The translations under genes and the position numbers were made by a program. This document shows, one piece after another, positions 43,277 to 51,892 of a DNA stretch of 64,000 bases (position 1 is the first letter of the stretch; each line of letters starts with the position of its first letter). The stretch is from Clostridia bacterium (GTDB taxonomy: Bacteria > Bacillota > Clostridia > Oscillospirales > CAG-272). The stretch lies in assembly GCA_017416185.1 (NCBI GenBank), contig JAFQDF010000013.1, positions 124,001 through 188,000 of the forward strand, in the 5' to 3' direction. The notes under the pieces are model-generated. The model searched no databases. It was not told where the DNA came from and was given only the letters and a program-made list of their open reading frames with translations.

Positions 43277-44425
43277 TTAAATCAATTTTGCAAGATAAGG
43301 CTCAACACCAAGTCTCTGACAGACCCTGTCATACTCCTTACGCTTCTGTGCCTTCCTTTCCTCGGACATCTTGTCATTCAGAATTCCTTTGATAAGCACG
43401 TTCTTCGGTGTTTCCTCGGGGTCTATAAGCTCAAGAGCAGTAACGTCATATCCCTTACTTTCAAGCATAAGGCAGCGAAGAGAATCTGTTGCCGCATCAC
43501 AAAGCTTCTGCATTAGTATGGAGTGAGAGAGCATAAAATCACAGTCAGAGCCTGTGGACTTAAGCTGATGCATCATCTCGTGGTGACAGCAGGGAGTGGA
43601 CATAATAACACGGCTTCCCGACTTTACCGCCTTAGCCAGCACGATATCTGTTGCGATATCACAGGCGTGGAGCGAAACCGTCAGATCCGGAGCTTGTTCA
43701 GGCTCGAAATCATTTATGTCTCCTGCAATAAAATGAAGTCCGGTATACCCTAATTTTGCGGCTACGGAATTACAATACTCTATAACGTCCTCTTTTAAGT
43801 CCACACAGTCCATACGGACAGAAATTCCCTCGATAACGGTGAAATAATAATACACCGCAAAGCTGAGATAGCTTTTACCGCAGCAGAGATCAAGTATATA
43901 AAGCTCTCGGTCACGGGGAAATTTATACGCCTCGGAGAGAAGCTCAAGAAAGCGGTTTATCTGTCTGAATTTAGAACGCTTTTTGTCAAAAACTCTGCCG
44001 TCACGATCCTTGACACCCAGCTCAAAAAGAAAATCAACAGGCTCGGTGGAGGAGATGATATGCTGCTTCTTTCGGTCGTGCCCCTGTACCGCTACCTTCT
44101 CTCCCTTGTCCTTTATACGGTCAAGGACCGTTATCTTACCCTTGCCCGAGACCTTTATCTGCGCCTCGCCTGCGGTCGTAATAACATTTACCTGCTTATA
44201 CTCGTAACCTATCATCAGTACAAGAGCTTCCGGTGCATCGGAGGCCTTTATATTACGGTGAGTAGCCTTGCCGTCGGCTGTAAAAGTCTCCATCTGGAGA
44301 TATAGCTCATCCTTTATCTTTATAAGAACGGCAACACTCTTTAATATTTTTTTGTCTGTGGGCTTACTTAAAACTATCTTTTTCAGTATTCCCTTTTCGA
44401 TAACAGATTTAAAAAGCTCTAACAT
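43277..44425 (-). CDS. SAM-dependent methyltransferase, 382 aa
   Basis: Residues 1-150 form an N-terminal domain of unclear fold; from about 165 there is a class I Rossmann methyltransferase with LDLCCGKSYLSFA (motif I), CVDLKEDVIEYC (motif II), SLHACDIATD and STPCCHHEMMHQ. The last two motifs resemble METTL25/GSTCD-type methyltransferases. The substrate is unknown. It is divergent from rsgA. Confidence 0.8.
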   Translation of the reverse strand: MLELFKSVIEKGILKKIVLSKPTDKKILKSVAVLIKIKDELYLQMETFTADGKATHRNIKASDAPEALVLMIGYEYKQVNVITTAGEAQIKVSGKGKITVLDRIKDKGEKVAVQGHDRKKQHIISSTEPVDFLFELGVKDRDGRVFDKKRSKFRQINRFLELLSEAYKFPRDRELYILDLCCGKSYLSFAVYYYFTVIEGISVRMDCVDLKEDVIEYCNSVAAKLGYTGLHFIAGDINDFEPEQAPDLTVSLHACDIATDIVLAKAVKSGSRVIMSTPCCHHEMMHQLKSTGSDCDFMLSHSILMQKLCDAATDSLRCLMLESKGYDVTALELIDPEETPKNVLIKGILNDKMSEERKAQKRKEYDRVCQRLGVEPYLAKLI

Positions 44426-44440
44426 CTTTTTTTCCTTTAC

Positions 44441-44469
44441 TTGACAAAGTTTTTGATTAGAAATATAAT
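44441..44469 (+). promoter_or_regulatory. Promoter of rsgA
   Basis: TTGACA, 17-bp spacer, TATAAT: full consensus, about 30 bp before the ATG. Confidence 0.85.
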
Positions 44470-44499
44470 ATAATTATCTTATATGAAATCAGGAGCGGT

Positions 44500-45396
44500 A
44501 TGGAAGGCATAATTATAAAAGGTCTGGGCGGTCTCTATGATGTTCTTTGCGGCGACGAAATAATTCAGTGCCGTGCAAGAGGAGTTTTCCGCCACGAAAA
44601 CATAACTCCCTACGTGGGTGACAGAGCCGTTATAGAGGATGACTGTATCGTCGATATTATCGACCGACGCAACACACTTATCCGTCCCCCTATGGCAAAC
44701 CTCGACATCCTGTTTATCGTAGCGGCGGCAAAGAAGCCTATGCCTGTGACGGCTACCCTTGACAAAATGATATCTATTGCCGACCACAAGGGTATAGAGC
44801 CTGTAGTCATTATAACAAAAAATGACCTTGACCCCGAAAGAGCAAATGAATTGAAGGAGATATATTCCTCCATCGGCGTGGACGTTTTCGTCACCGATCC
44901 CGACTCTGACAAGGCAGAGCTGCTTGAATTCTTCAAGGAAAAATGCCGCGGCAGGATATCCGCCTTTTCCGGTGCTTCGGGTGTAGGTAAGTCTACACTT
45001 CTCAATGCGCTTTTCCCCGCCCTCGGGCTTGCAACGGGAGACGTGAGCCGTAAGATACAGCGCGGCAGGCATACCACACGTCACGTTGAGCTTTATCCCT
45101 TAAAGGATCTTTTCGACGATGAGGGCTACGACGGTTTTATCGCCGACACCCCCGGATTTTCTATGCTTGATCCCACGATATACGATGATTACACCGTGGA
45201 TGAGCTACCCTATACCTTCCGTGAATTCAGACCCTATCTTGGCCAGTGCAAGTATACAAAATGTACTCATACAAAAGAGGAAGGCTGTGCCGTGCTCGAG
45301 GCAATAAGCGAAGGTAAGATACCTCACAGCCGCCACGAAAGCTTCCTTGAGCTTCACGGCATCCTTAAAAACATCCACGCTTGGGACAAGCGGTGA
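44500..45396 (+). CDS. rsgA: Ribosome small-subunit GTPase RsgA
   Basis: 298 residues. N-terminal OB fold, then a circularly permuted GTPase: G4 TKND at 106-109 comes before G1 GASGVGKST at 158-166 and G3 DTPG at 216-219. The C-terminal zinc site is Cys250, Cys255, His257, Cys263. It assists late 30S maturation. In Firmicutes it is usually in the stp-prkC cluster, here just across a convergent junction. Confidence 0.96.
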   Translation: MEGIIIKGLGGLYDVLCGDEIIQCRARGVFRHENITPYVGDRAVIEDDCIVDIIDRRNTLIRPPMANLDILFIVAAAKKPMPVTATLDKMISIADHKGIEPVVIITKNDLDPERANELKEIYSSIGVDVFVTDPDSDKAELLEFFKEKCRGRISAFSGASGVGKSTLLNALFPALGLATGDVSRKIQRGRHTTRHVELYPLKDLFDDEGYDGFIADTPGFSMLDPTIYDDYTVDELPYTFREFRPYLGQCKYTKCTHTKEEGCAVLEAISEGKIPHSRHESFLELHGILKNIHAWDKR

Positions 45397-45486
45397 GTCA
45401 CCGCGGCCAAGCTGCGCTCTGAGATCTAAAGACCGGCCTCTGCCCTATCACACTGAATTTCGATATGATTTAATCACCAACTGTCT

Positions 45487-45522
45487 CTTCCGTCATATTC
45501 TGTTATTAGAGAACGACGGAAG
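45487..45522 (+). promoter_or_regulatory. Hairpin that includes the RBS of the 52-aa gene
   Basis: CTTCCGTC pairs with GACGGAAG, which continues as GGATTTTTGTT and the ATG. The stem overlaps the Shine-Dalgarno (GGAAGGGA) and the T-run would also allow termination. Confidence 0.5.
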
Positions 45523-45533
45523 GGATTTTTGTT

Positions 45534-45692
45534 ATGCGTGCAGTAAGATGTATTTGCCGTTCAGCCGGATATATCGCCCTCGCTTTCGGTGCGGGCATCC
45601 TGCTGACCTACTTTTTACCCTGCTCTGTGCTGGTGGTCATAGAATCTCTTATAATAATCAGCGCAGGTGCAGTTTATTTCACAAATATATAA
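45534..45692 (+). CDS. Small membrane protein, 52 aa, before the spoVM candidate
   Basis: ATG at 45534 after GGAAGGGA. One or two hydrophobic helices (AGYIALAFGAGILLTYFLPC and LVVIESLIIISAGAVYF). No family recognised. The stop overlaps the RBS of the next gene (TAAGGAG), so the two are probably cotranslated. Confidence 0.62.
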   Translation: MRAVRCICRSAGYIALAFGAGILLTYFLPCSVLVVIESLIIISAGAVYFTNI

Positions 45693-45702
45693 GGAGCTTA
45701 GT

Positions 45703-45777
45703 ATGAAAATAGTAGTTGTAAAGTCACCGCGTATTCTTGCACCAATACTTGCAAGAATTTTCAAAATACATAAATAA
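45703..45777 (+). CDS. spoVM: SpoVM candidate, 24 aa
   Basis: AAGGAGCTTAGT precedes the ATG. The 24-residue product opens MKIVVVKSPRILAPILARIF and ends KIHK. It has the size, the basic amphipathic helix and the K-x-P-x-x-L pattern of SpoVM, the 26-residue peptide that marks the forespore membrane by its curvature and anchors SpoIVA. In Bacillus, spoVM is near rsgA, prkC and thiN, as here. Identification is by pattern and context. Confidence 0.68.
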   Translation: MKIVVVKSPRILAPILARIFKIHK

Positions 45778-45782
45778 TTTTA

Positions 45783-45810
45783 GAAAACAGTTGCCGAGGC
45801 AACTGTTTTC
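45783..45810. terminator. Terminator GAAAACAGTTGCC-ga-GGCAACTGTTTTC
   Basis: Lies between the convergent spoVM candidate and prkC. The same stem recurs at 52881-52908 with a different 2-base loop. Confidence 0.85.
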
Positions 45811-45822
45811 TAAATTTTAACC

Positions 45823-47538
45823 TTAATTTTGATTCGGCGCTTCACCTGACTGCTGGTTTTCCTGACCGGAGCTTATCACCAGACCTATCTCGGTCTTTTC
45901 GGGTACTTTTTCGTTTGCCTCACGGCTCTGGGAAATAACCGTTCCTTTGGGCAAGGAGGACTGCTCATAGGTTACCTCGCCAAGTGTAAGGTTATACTCG
46001 GAAAGCCTTGCCTTTGCCTGTTCCTCGGTAAGACCCACAAAGCCGGGAACCTGAATATACTTAACGTCGGTACCCTTACTGATATACAGGGTAACGGTCT
46101 CACCTGCATTGACCTTGTCACCTGCCATAGGCATAGTACGGATAACATAGCTTACAGGGATGTTTTCGTTCTCCTCAAAAACTTCCGTGTATTTAAGACC
46201 CATATCGCTGAGCTTTATCTCAACCTCACGATAATCCTTAACGGTAAGGTCAGGAAGTATCTTGGCGTCCTTGCCTCGGCTGAGGGTAAGAGTAATGTCG
46301 CAGTACTGCTGACCGGGAATTATCTTACGCTGAGCTCCCGCCTCGGGAGATTGAGCAAGAACAGTACGCACGGGAATATCGGGCTGGCTGTCGTCATAGC
46401 TGAAGGTCAGCTTAAAGCCCTGAGCCACAAGCTCCTTGTTTATATCCTCTGTTATGACCTGACCCATAAGATCCGGCACTACTACCGTCTGTGTGTCGGT
46501 GATCTCCTGAGAAGTATTGAACATCTTGATCACGTGCAGTACCGACACACTTGCCACCAGAAGAAGTGCCAGGGTAACGCCGAGAATAACCGGAAACATA
46601 GGTCTTGATATCTTACCCACCGGCTTCTTTACGGGTTTGTCCTTTTCAACGTCCTCAATGGCTATCTTGCCGTCACGGCTCTTAGTCTTGAAAACATAGG
46701 TGGGATTATTCTTTATCTGCAAAAGGTGACGGAGCATCTGAGCCGCATTCTGAAAACGACGATCGGGCTGCTTTTCCATTGCCAGCATAATAATCTGCTC
46801 CAGGCCCATAGGGATGTTGGACATTATCTCACGGGGAGGCTTAGCCTTGGCATTGACCTGCATAAGGGCAACAGAAACCGGGCTCTCCGCATTGAAGGGA
46901 AGTTTTCCTGTAACCATCTCATACATAAGCACACCCAGAGAATAAAGATCACTACGCTGATCTATAGGCTTACCGCTTGCCTGCTCGGGGCTGATATAGA
47001 ACACCGTGCCGATAGCCTTATCTGTCATAGTAACAGTCTCGGCATTGGGGAGCTTGGCAATACCAAAGTCAGTGACCTTAATTCTGCCGTTTTTGAGAAG
47101 CATAATGTTCTGAGGTTTGATGTCACGGTGTATTATCCCCTTGAAGTGTGCATGTTCAAGAGCACGCAGTATCTGCTCGGTATAGCTCAGTGTCTCGGAA
47201 AGGGAAAGAACACCCTTCTGAGTCATATAGCTCTTTAAGGTAATACCGTCCACACGTTCCATAACGATATACTTAAGATTGTCCTTAACCGACACGTCAT
47301 ATATGCTCACAATGTTGGGATGTGCAAGCATAGATACCGCCTTTGATTCGTTTATAAAACGCTTCACAGACTGAGAATCGTTTGCGATCTCGTCCTTGAG
47401 CATCTTAAGGGCAACTATGCGGTTAAGCTTGGTGTCAAATGCTTCGAACACCACTGCCATACCGCCTACACCCAGTATCTTGGTTATCTTATATCTTCCG
47501 TCAAATACCTGACCTACATATTTTTCAAATGCGTTCAT
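45823..47538 (-). CDS. prkC: Ser/Thr protein kinase with PASTA domains (PrkC)
   Basis: 571 residues from the ATG at 47536-47538 (GAGGAAAT upstream). Kinase domain about 10-270 with GVGGMAVVFEA loop, HRDIKPQNIM and DFGIAK; membrane helix PVILGVTLALLLVASVSVL near 330; then three PASTA repeats, each about 65-70 residues, that bind peptidoglycan fragments. Signals cell-wall state and spore germination. The phosphatase gene precedes it by 10 bp. Confidence 0.96.
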   Translation of the reverse strand: MNAFEKYVGQVFDGRYKITKILGVGGMAVVFEAFDTKLNRIVALKMLKDEIANDSQSVKRFINESKAVSMLAHPNIVSIYDVSVKDNLKYIVMERVDGITLKSYMTQKGVLSLSETLSYTEQILRALEHAHFKGIIHRDIKPQNIMLLKNGRIKVTDFGIAKLPNAETVTMTDKAIGTVFYISPEQASGKPIDQRSDLYSLGVLMYEMVTGKLPFNAESPVSVALMQVNAKAKPPREIMSNIPMGLEQIIMLAMEKQPDRRFQNAAQMLRHLLQIKNNPTYVFKTKSRDGKIAIEDVEKDKPVKKPVGKISRPMFPVILGVTLALLLVASVSVLHVIKMFNTSQEITDTQTVVVPDLMGQVITEDINKELVAQGFKLTFSYDDSQPDIPVRTVLAQSPEAGAQRKIIPGQQYCDITLTLSRGKDAKILPDLTVKDYREVEIKLSDMGLKYTEVFEENENIPVSYVIRTMPMAGDKVNAGETVTLYISKGTDVKYIQVPGFVGLTEEQAKARLSEYNLTLGEVTYEQSSLPKGTVISQSREANEKVPEKTEIGLVISSGQENQQSGEAPNQN

Positions 47539-47548
47539 TATTATTTCC

Positions 47549-48340
47549 TCATACGTTCTTGATAAGAATAATGGTGATATTATCGCCTCCGCCGTTGGCG
47601 TTGGCACAGTCGACGAGCAATTCTGTTTTAAAGGTCAGCTCTGCGTCATAATCGTCGTCGTCATATTCCTTATAGCTCTTTCGTACTATGTTTATAAACT
47701 CTTTTTCGGATATAAAGTTGTAAAGTCCGTCAGAGCAAAGCATATAATAGGATTCCTCAGAAGGCATCTCTACAGTCATAACGTCCGCGTCTACCGTAGG
47801 CTCGGTTCCCACAGCACGGGTAAGAATATTACGTCTGGGATTGGTTGCTGCCTCCTCCTTGGTCAGCTGCCCCATATCCACCAACATCTGCACGTAGGAA
47901 TGATCGTGAGTGAGCTGAGTCAGCTCCTTGCCCTGAAGAAGATACATACGGCTGTCTCCTACGTTGGCGATATGGATCTCATTGTTCACCGCAAGGGCGG
48001 CAACGATAGTAGTACCCATATTGGTAAGCTCGGAATTCTCTCTCGCCCTCATATAAACCGCCTTGTTCGCGGCAGATACGCCGTCGCTGAGCAGGAGAGG
48101 AAAGTTTACCGTCGCAGAATCACACAGCCCATCAGAGTCGATAAAGGGCTCAAGGGACTGCTCTATAAAGTCCGCAAAGGTACGCGTAGCGAGACTGGAT
48201 GCAATATTTCCGCCGTTAGTACCGCCCATTCCGTCACACAGGACAAAAAGGGTTACATTGTCGCACATACGCATAGTCAGAAAATTATCCTGATTTGTCT
48301 GTCTCTGCTTGCCTATATCTGTTTTTCCGTGAAAATACAC
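47549..48340 (-). CDS. stp: PP2C-type Ser/Thr phosphatase (Stp/PrpC)
   Basis: 263 residues from a GTG at 48340-48338 five bases after GGAGGTG; the first residues VYFHGKTDIGKQRQTNQD match the family start. Metal ligands are in NQDNF, DGMGG and GDSRMYLL, with a C-terminal DNITIILI. It reverses PrkC phosphorylation. Follows rlmN by 13 bp. Confidence 0.94.
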   Translation of the reverse strand: MYFHGKTDIGKQRQTNQDNFLTMRMCDNVTLFVLCDGMGGTNGGNIASSLATRTFADFIEQSLEPFIDSDGLCDSATVNFPLLLSDGVSAANKAVYMRARENSELTNMGTTIVAALAVNNEIHIANVGDSRMYLLQGKELTQLTHDHSYVQMLVDMGQLTKEEAATNPRRNILTRAVGTEPTVDADVMTVEMPSEESYYMLCSDGLYNFISEKEFINIVRKSYKEYDDDDYDAELTFKTELLVDCANANGGGDNITIILIKNV

Positions 48341-48353
48341 TGTCTCACCTCCG

Positions 48354-49394
48354 TTAACCGTTTTTTGTATTATTATGCCTGAGCTGTCCGCAGGAGGCAT
48401 CTATATCTGAGCCTAACTTACGGCGCCTTGTGGCATTAACGCCCGATCTTTCAAGGACATCTATGAATCTTTTTATGCTCGACTCGTCTCCCGCCGTAAA
48501 GCCACTCTCGGTAACGTTGTTTACCGGGATAATGTTCACATGAAAAGGAGACTTATCAAAATATCTCAGCAACAGTCCTGCAAGATGCTTTGCATGAGCA
48601 GGGCTATCATTTTTACCGTGTATCAGAGTATACTCAAAGGAGATACGCCTACCCGTCTTGTCAAAATAAGCACGACAGGCGCTCAGCAGCTCGTCTATAC
48701 CCCATTTTTTGTTTATGGGCATTATCTCGCTGCGCTCACTGTCTGAGGTTGCGTGGAGCGAGATAGAAAGAGTTATGGGATAGCTCTCCTCGGCAAGGCG
48801 ATATATTTTGTCCACCAAACCACAGGTGGAAAGAGAAATATGTCTGTAACCTATATTAAGCCCGCCCTTGGCACCAACAAGATCAAGAAATCGTATAACG
48901 TTGTCATAGTTGTCAAGAGGCTCGCCTATACCCATCATAACCACGTTGTCGATACGCTCACCGATATCCTTCTGTGCTACGATTATCTGGGAAAGCATTT
49001 CACCCGCCGAGAGGTCTCTGGCTTTTCCGCCGAGGGTAGAAGCACAGAACTTGCAACCCATACGGCAACCTGCCTGACTGGATATACAGATAGAATTACC
49101 GTGCTTGTAGCGCATAACGACGCTCTCAATAAGCTGTCCGTCATACATAGAAAACAGATACTTGACCGTACCGTCAAGACCCGAGACCTGCTTTTGTACT
49201 ATAGAAGGATAAACCAACGTGGTACTTTCCTCCAGAAGGGCTCTTGTTTTCTTTGAGATATCACTCATTTCATCAAAGCCAGCGCCACGATGAAGCCAGG
49301 CAAATATTTGCTTTGCCTTATACGCCTTCTCACCAAAACCGAGAAGCAATTCCTCAAGCTCAGAGGGCATCATACAGAGAATTTCTTTCTTCAT
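48354..49394 (-). CDS. rlmN: 23S rRNA (adenine-2503-C2)-methyltransferase RlmN
   Basis: 346 residues from the ATG at 49392-49394. Radical-SAM cluster CRMGCKFC (Cx3Cx2C) and the C-terminal catalytic Cys in DASCGQLRHN are present, as is the GEPLDNYDNV segment. The start is placed by homology to other RlmN N-termini; it lies only 8 bp from a -10 box, so the mRNA may be leaderless. Confidence 0.95.
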   Translation of the reverse strand: MKKEILCMMPSELEELLLGFGEKAYKAKQIFAWLHRGAGFDEMSDISKKTRALLEESTTLVYPSIVQKQVSGLDGTVKYLFSMYDGQLIESVVMRYKHGNSICISSQAGCRMGCKFCASTLGGKARDLSAGEMLSQIIVAQKDIGERIDNVVMMGIGEPLDNYDNVIRFLDLVGAKGGLNIGYRHISLSTCGLVDKIYRLAEESYPITLSISLHATSDSERSEIMPINKKWGIDELLSACRAYFDKTGRRISFEYTLIHGKNDSPAHAKHLAGLLLRYFDKSPFHVNIIPVNNVTESGFTAGDESSIKRFIDVLERSGVNATRRRKLGSDIDASCGQLRHNNTKNG

Positions 49395-49402
49395 AATACA
49401 GT

Positions 49403-49431
49403 AGTATAACACAATAATATGAAAAATGCAA
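49403..49431 (-). promoter_or_regulatory. Promoter of rlmN, abutting the start codon
   Basis: Minus-strand TTGCAT (49431-49426), 17-bp spacer, TATACT (49408-49403). Expected +1 about 49396, 0-2 nt from the ATG. Confidence 0.65.
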
Positions 49432-49482
49432 CTTTTAATATAATTATTATGATATTTTTTAAAAAATTGAATCAAAAACCTG

Positions 49483-49511
49483 TTTACATCCGATAATATT
49501 TGTGTTATAAT
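49483..49511 (+). promoter_or_regulatory. Promoter of the 85-aa membrane protein
   Basis: TTTACA, 17-bp spacer, TATAAT. Confidence 0.75.
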
Positions 49512-49544
49512 ACAGAAAAGAATTACAGAAAGGATGTTGTATAT

Positions 49545-49802
49545 ATGGAAAATAAGAACAGTAACTCCCTTATCAAATTTATCGTGATTCTCGGTTCTCT
49601 TGCGGCTATCTTTCTCGCTGCAGCCTTGATCTACAGAAAATACAACAAAAAGCGTCTTGCTAAGGATTCTGATCCTTTCAACTTTGACGATGACTTTTTC
49701 TTTGATGACTGCGAAGGCTGTTATGACGATGACAGTTTATTCGGTGAAGCAGCTGAGGACTCTTCTGAGAACTCCGACATTGGTGAAGATCTTGCATTTT
49801 AA
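49545..49802 (+). CDS. Small single-pass membrane protein with acidic tail, 85 aa
   Basis: ATG at 49545 (AAAGGATG upstream). One helix (IKFIVILGSLAAIFLAAALIY), a short basic stop-transfer (RKYNKKRLAK), then a very acidic C-terminus with DDDFFFDDCEGCYDDD. No family recognised. Divergent from rlmN. Confidence 0.7.
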   Translation: MENKNSNSLIKFIVILGSLAAIFLAAALIYRKYNKKRLAKDSDPFNFDDDFFFDDCEGCYDDDSLFGEAAEDSSENSDIGEDLAF

Positions 49803-49805
49803 TTA

Positions 49806-49832
49806 AAATCCGAGCACCTGCTCGGATTTTTT
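49806..49832 (+). terminator. Intrinsic terminator
   Basis: AAATCCGAGCA-cc-TGCTCGGATTT and T-run. Confidence 0.9.
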
Positions 49833-49972
49833 GCAAACAAGTGTTTGCATCCATAATAGGGCGAGGTTCAGCTTTATCTGTTGATCATCACACGAGGGTG
49901 AAGCCTTCAAAGAAATAACAGTAAGTATGCGTTTGCCCCCTTTTAAAACACAACAACCGACCGGAGAATCAT

Positions 49973-50584
49973 ATGTCAAAGTTTATAGTATTTGAGGGCA
50001 TAGACGGAAGCGGAAAGACAACACAGATACAGCTCCTTCATAAAGCCCTTACAGAAAGAAATATCCCCGTACATATAACAAAAGAGCCTACAGACGATCC
50101 TATGGGCAAACAGCTGCGTAAATACCTCGGAGGTAAGGAAAAGACCGATCTTCGAGCCATAGCAGCACTCTTTGCCGCGGACAGACTTCATCATATCACC
50201 GCCGAAAACGGAATACTTGACAATCTGGCAAAGGGCAGAACCGTCCTCTGTGACAGATACTATCTGTCCTCCTATGCCTATCAGTCGGTAGACTGTGACC
50301 TCGACTGGATAATGGCGCTTAACCGCGAGGCCGCAAGTATTGCAAGACCCGATCTTCACATCTTTCTTGATGTTCCCCCAGAACAGTCAATGCAAAGAGT
50401 AGAAAACCGAGGCGAAACCGAAGAGATATTTGAAAAGTTAGACCGACAGCAGCAGATAAGAAAAAACTTCTTTGACCTCTTTGAAATGCTTAAGGATAAG
50501 GAAAACATACTTATAGTTGACGGCACAAGAACGCCGGAGACTATAGCCGAGGAAATATTCAACAAAGTAAAAGAAATATTATAA
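49973..50584 (+). CDS. tmk: Thymidylate kinase
   Basis: 203 residues. P-loop FEGIDGSGKTTQ, DR-x motif in CDRYYLSSYAYQ, and a basic lid region (ENRGETEEIFEKLDRQQQIRKN). Makes dTDP from dTMP. The 140 bp between the preceding terminator and the ATG (CCGGAGAATCAT upstream) contain no promoter I can name. Confidence 0.96.
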   Translation: MSKFIVFEGIDGSGKTTQIQLLHKALTERNIPVHITKEPTDDPMGKQLRKYLGGKEKTDLRAIAALFAADRLHHITAENGILDNLAKGRTVLCDRYYLSSYAYQSVDCDLDWIMALNREAASIARPDLHIFLDVPPEQSMQRVENRGETEEIFEKLDRQQQIRKNFFDLFEMLKDKENILIVDGTRTPETIAEEIFNKVKEIL

Positions 50585-50611
50585 AAGGACTTGCCACGCA
50601 AGTCCTTTTAT
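50581..50611. terminator. Bidirectional terminator
   Basis: ATAAAAGGACTTG-ccacg-CAAGTCCTTTTAT, overlapping the tmk stop and the end of the HAD gene. Confidence 0.85.
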
Positions 50612-51258
50612 CTTACCATTCCGCGGAAATCGTCAAAGTCTTTTATATAAACGTCCGAAAGCTTTTTTATCTCTTCTTCGTCGGGAAACGACATTTCATC
50701 CTTTACACCAATGACCTTGTATCCCGCCGCCTTTGCGGTACGGATACAATTCACAGAGTCCTCGAAAATATATGTAGTTTCTCTGTCCGTTCCTAAGATA
50801 TCAAAGGCGCGGTCGTATATCATCGGATCTGATTTTGAAGTCTTAAGATCGTAGCAAGAGAGTATCACAGAAAAATAATGGTCTATATTAAGTCTTTTCA
50901 GTACAGACTCCGCCCATTCACGGGGGCTGGCAGTAGCGATACACATTCTTACCCCCTTACAGCGAAGGGCAAAGAGAAAGGGCTTCACATCGTGCTTTAT
51001 GGGTATGGTGTTAGCATAAGCATCTGCCGCAGTATCTGTCATATCCTTGACTATCTCTTCGGGGGTCTTGTCGATATTATAATGATTATATATATACTCA
51101 GAGGACTCCTCAAATGACATATCCTTGGCATTATTTTTGAGGTAGTAGTCGGGTTCAAGATCGTATTTTGCCAGATACACTCCCACAAAGTTATGCCACA
51201 TAGGCATAGAATCTATAAGAGTTCCGTCAAGATCAAATATTGCTCCTGTTATTATCAT
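50608..51258 (-). CDS. HAD-family phosphatase (beta-phosphoglucomutase-like)
   Basis: 216 residues from the ATG at 51256-51258. FDLDGTLIDSMP with two catalytic Asp, an alpha-helical cap, CIATASPREWAESVL, KSDPMIY and FEDSVNCIRTAKAAG. Could act on a sugar phosphate or nucleotide. It overlaps the thiN gene by 26 bp. Confidence 0.9.
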   Translation of the reverse strand: MIITGAIFDLDGTLIDSMPMWHNFVGVYLAKYDLEPDYYLKNNAKDMSFEESSEYIYNHYNIDKTPEEIVKDMTDTAADAYANTIPIKHDVKPFLFALRCKGVRMCIATASPREWAESVLKRLNIDHYFSVILSCYDLKTSKSDPMIYDRAFDILGTDRETTYIFEDSVNCIRTAKAAGYKVIGVKDEMSFPDEEEIKKLSDVYIKDFDDFRGMVR

Positions 51259-51892
51259 AAACGCTTCCCTCTCCTTCCTTAAAATCCTCGTACCAAAGCA
51301 TATATAAAGCCCCCTTGTCCACACGCACAAGGGCTTTTTCGCCTATAAATTCGTTACTGACCGCAAGAGCCCTGTCAGAAAAAAGCTCCGCGTTGTCAAG
51401 GGTATATTTCAAGCCTTTGAGATATACTCCCGATACCGCACCGTCGGCGGGAAAAAGCGAAAGATATCCGCTTTCCTTACCGCTGAATTCAAAAGAACCG
51501 TTTTCGACAACAGATATTATCTTGCCCTCTCCTATAAGATACGCTTCTGCACCCATACGTGAGAGCCCTAAAAGTGTCTGCATATTGGCAAGGGTATGGT
51601 CAAGTCTGCCGCCGATACCGCCGAAAATAAGAAATTTTCTGTACCCCTTTTCATACCCGTACTCAACGGCAAGACGTGTGTCTGTATCATCCTTTTCGCA
51701 GGGGTGGACGGTTACGTTTTTGTGATCAGGTGTGTAACCGAGAGAATCAAAATCCCCCATTACACAGTCCACTTTTATTCCTTTTTTTATAAGAGCCTCG
51801 TAGCCGCCGTCAGCAGCTATAACGAGATCATCTGCCTGGGGTCTTATATCCTCGCGGAATCCACAGGCACCTATAATATAACATTTAGCCAT
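51233..51892 (-). CDS. thiN: Thiamine pyrophosphokinase
   Basis: 219 residues from the ATG at 51890-51892. CDVMGDFDSLG-like motif (CVMGDFDSLG), DDTDTRLAVEYG and GGIGGRLDHTLAN are those of the family. Transfers pyrophosphate from ATP to thiamine. Overlaps the asparaginase gene by 8 bp. Confidence 0.95.
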   Translation of the reverse strand: MAKCYIIGACGFREDIRPQADDLVIAADGGYEALIKKGIKVDCVMGDFDSLGYTPDHKNVTVHPCEKDDTDTRLAVEYGYEKGYRKFLIFGGIGGRLDHTLANMQTLLGLSRMGAEAYLIGEGKIISVVENGSFEFSGKESGYLSLFPADGAVSGVYLKGLKYTLDNAELFSDRALAVSNEFIGEKALVRVDKGALYMLWYEDFKEGEGSVYDNNRSNI

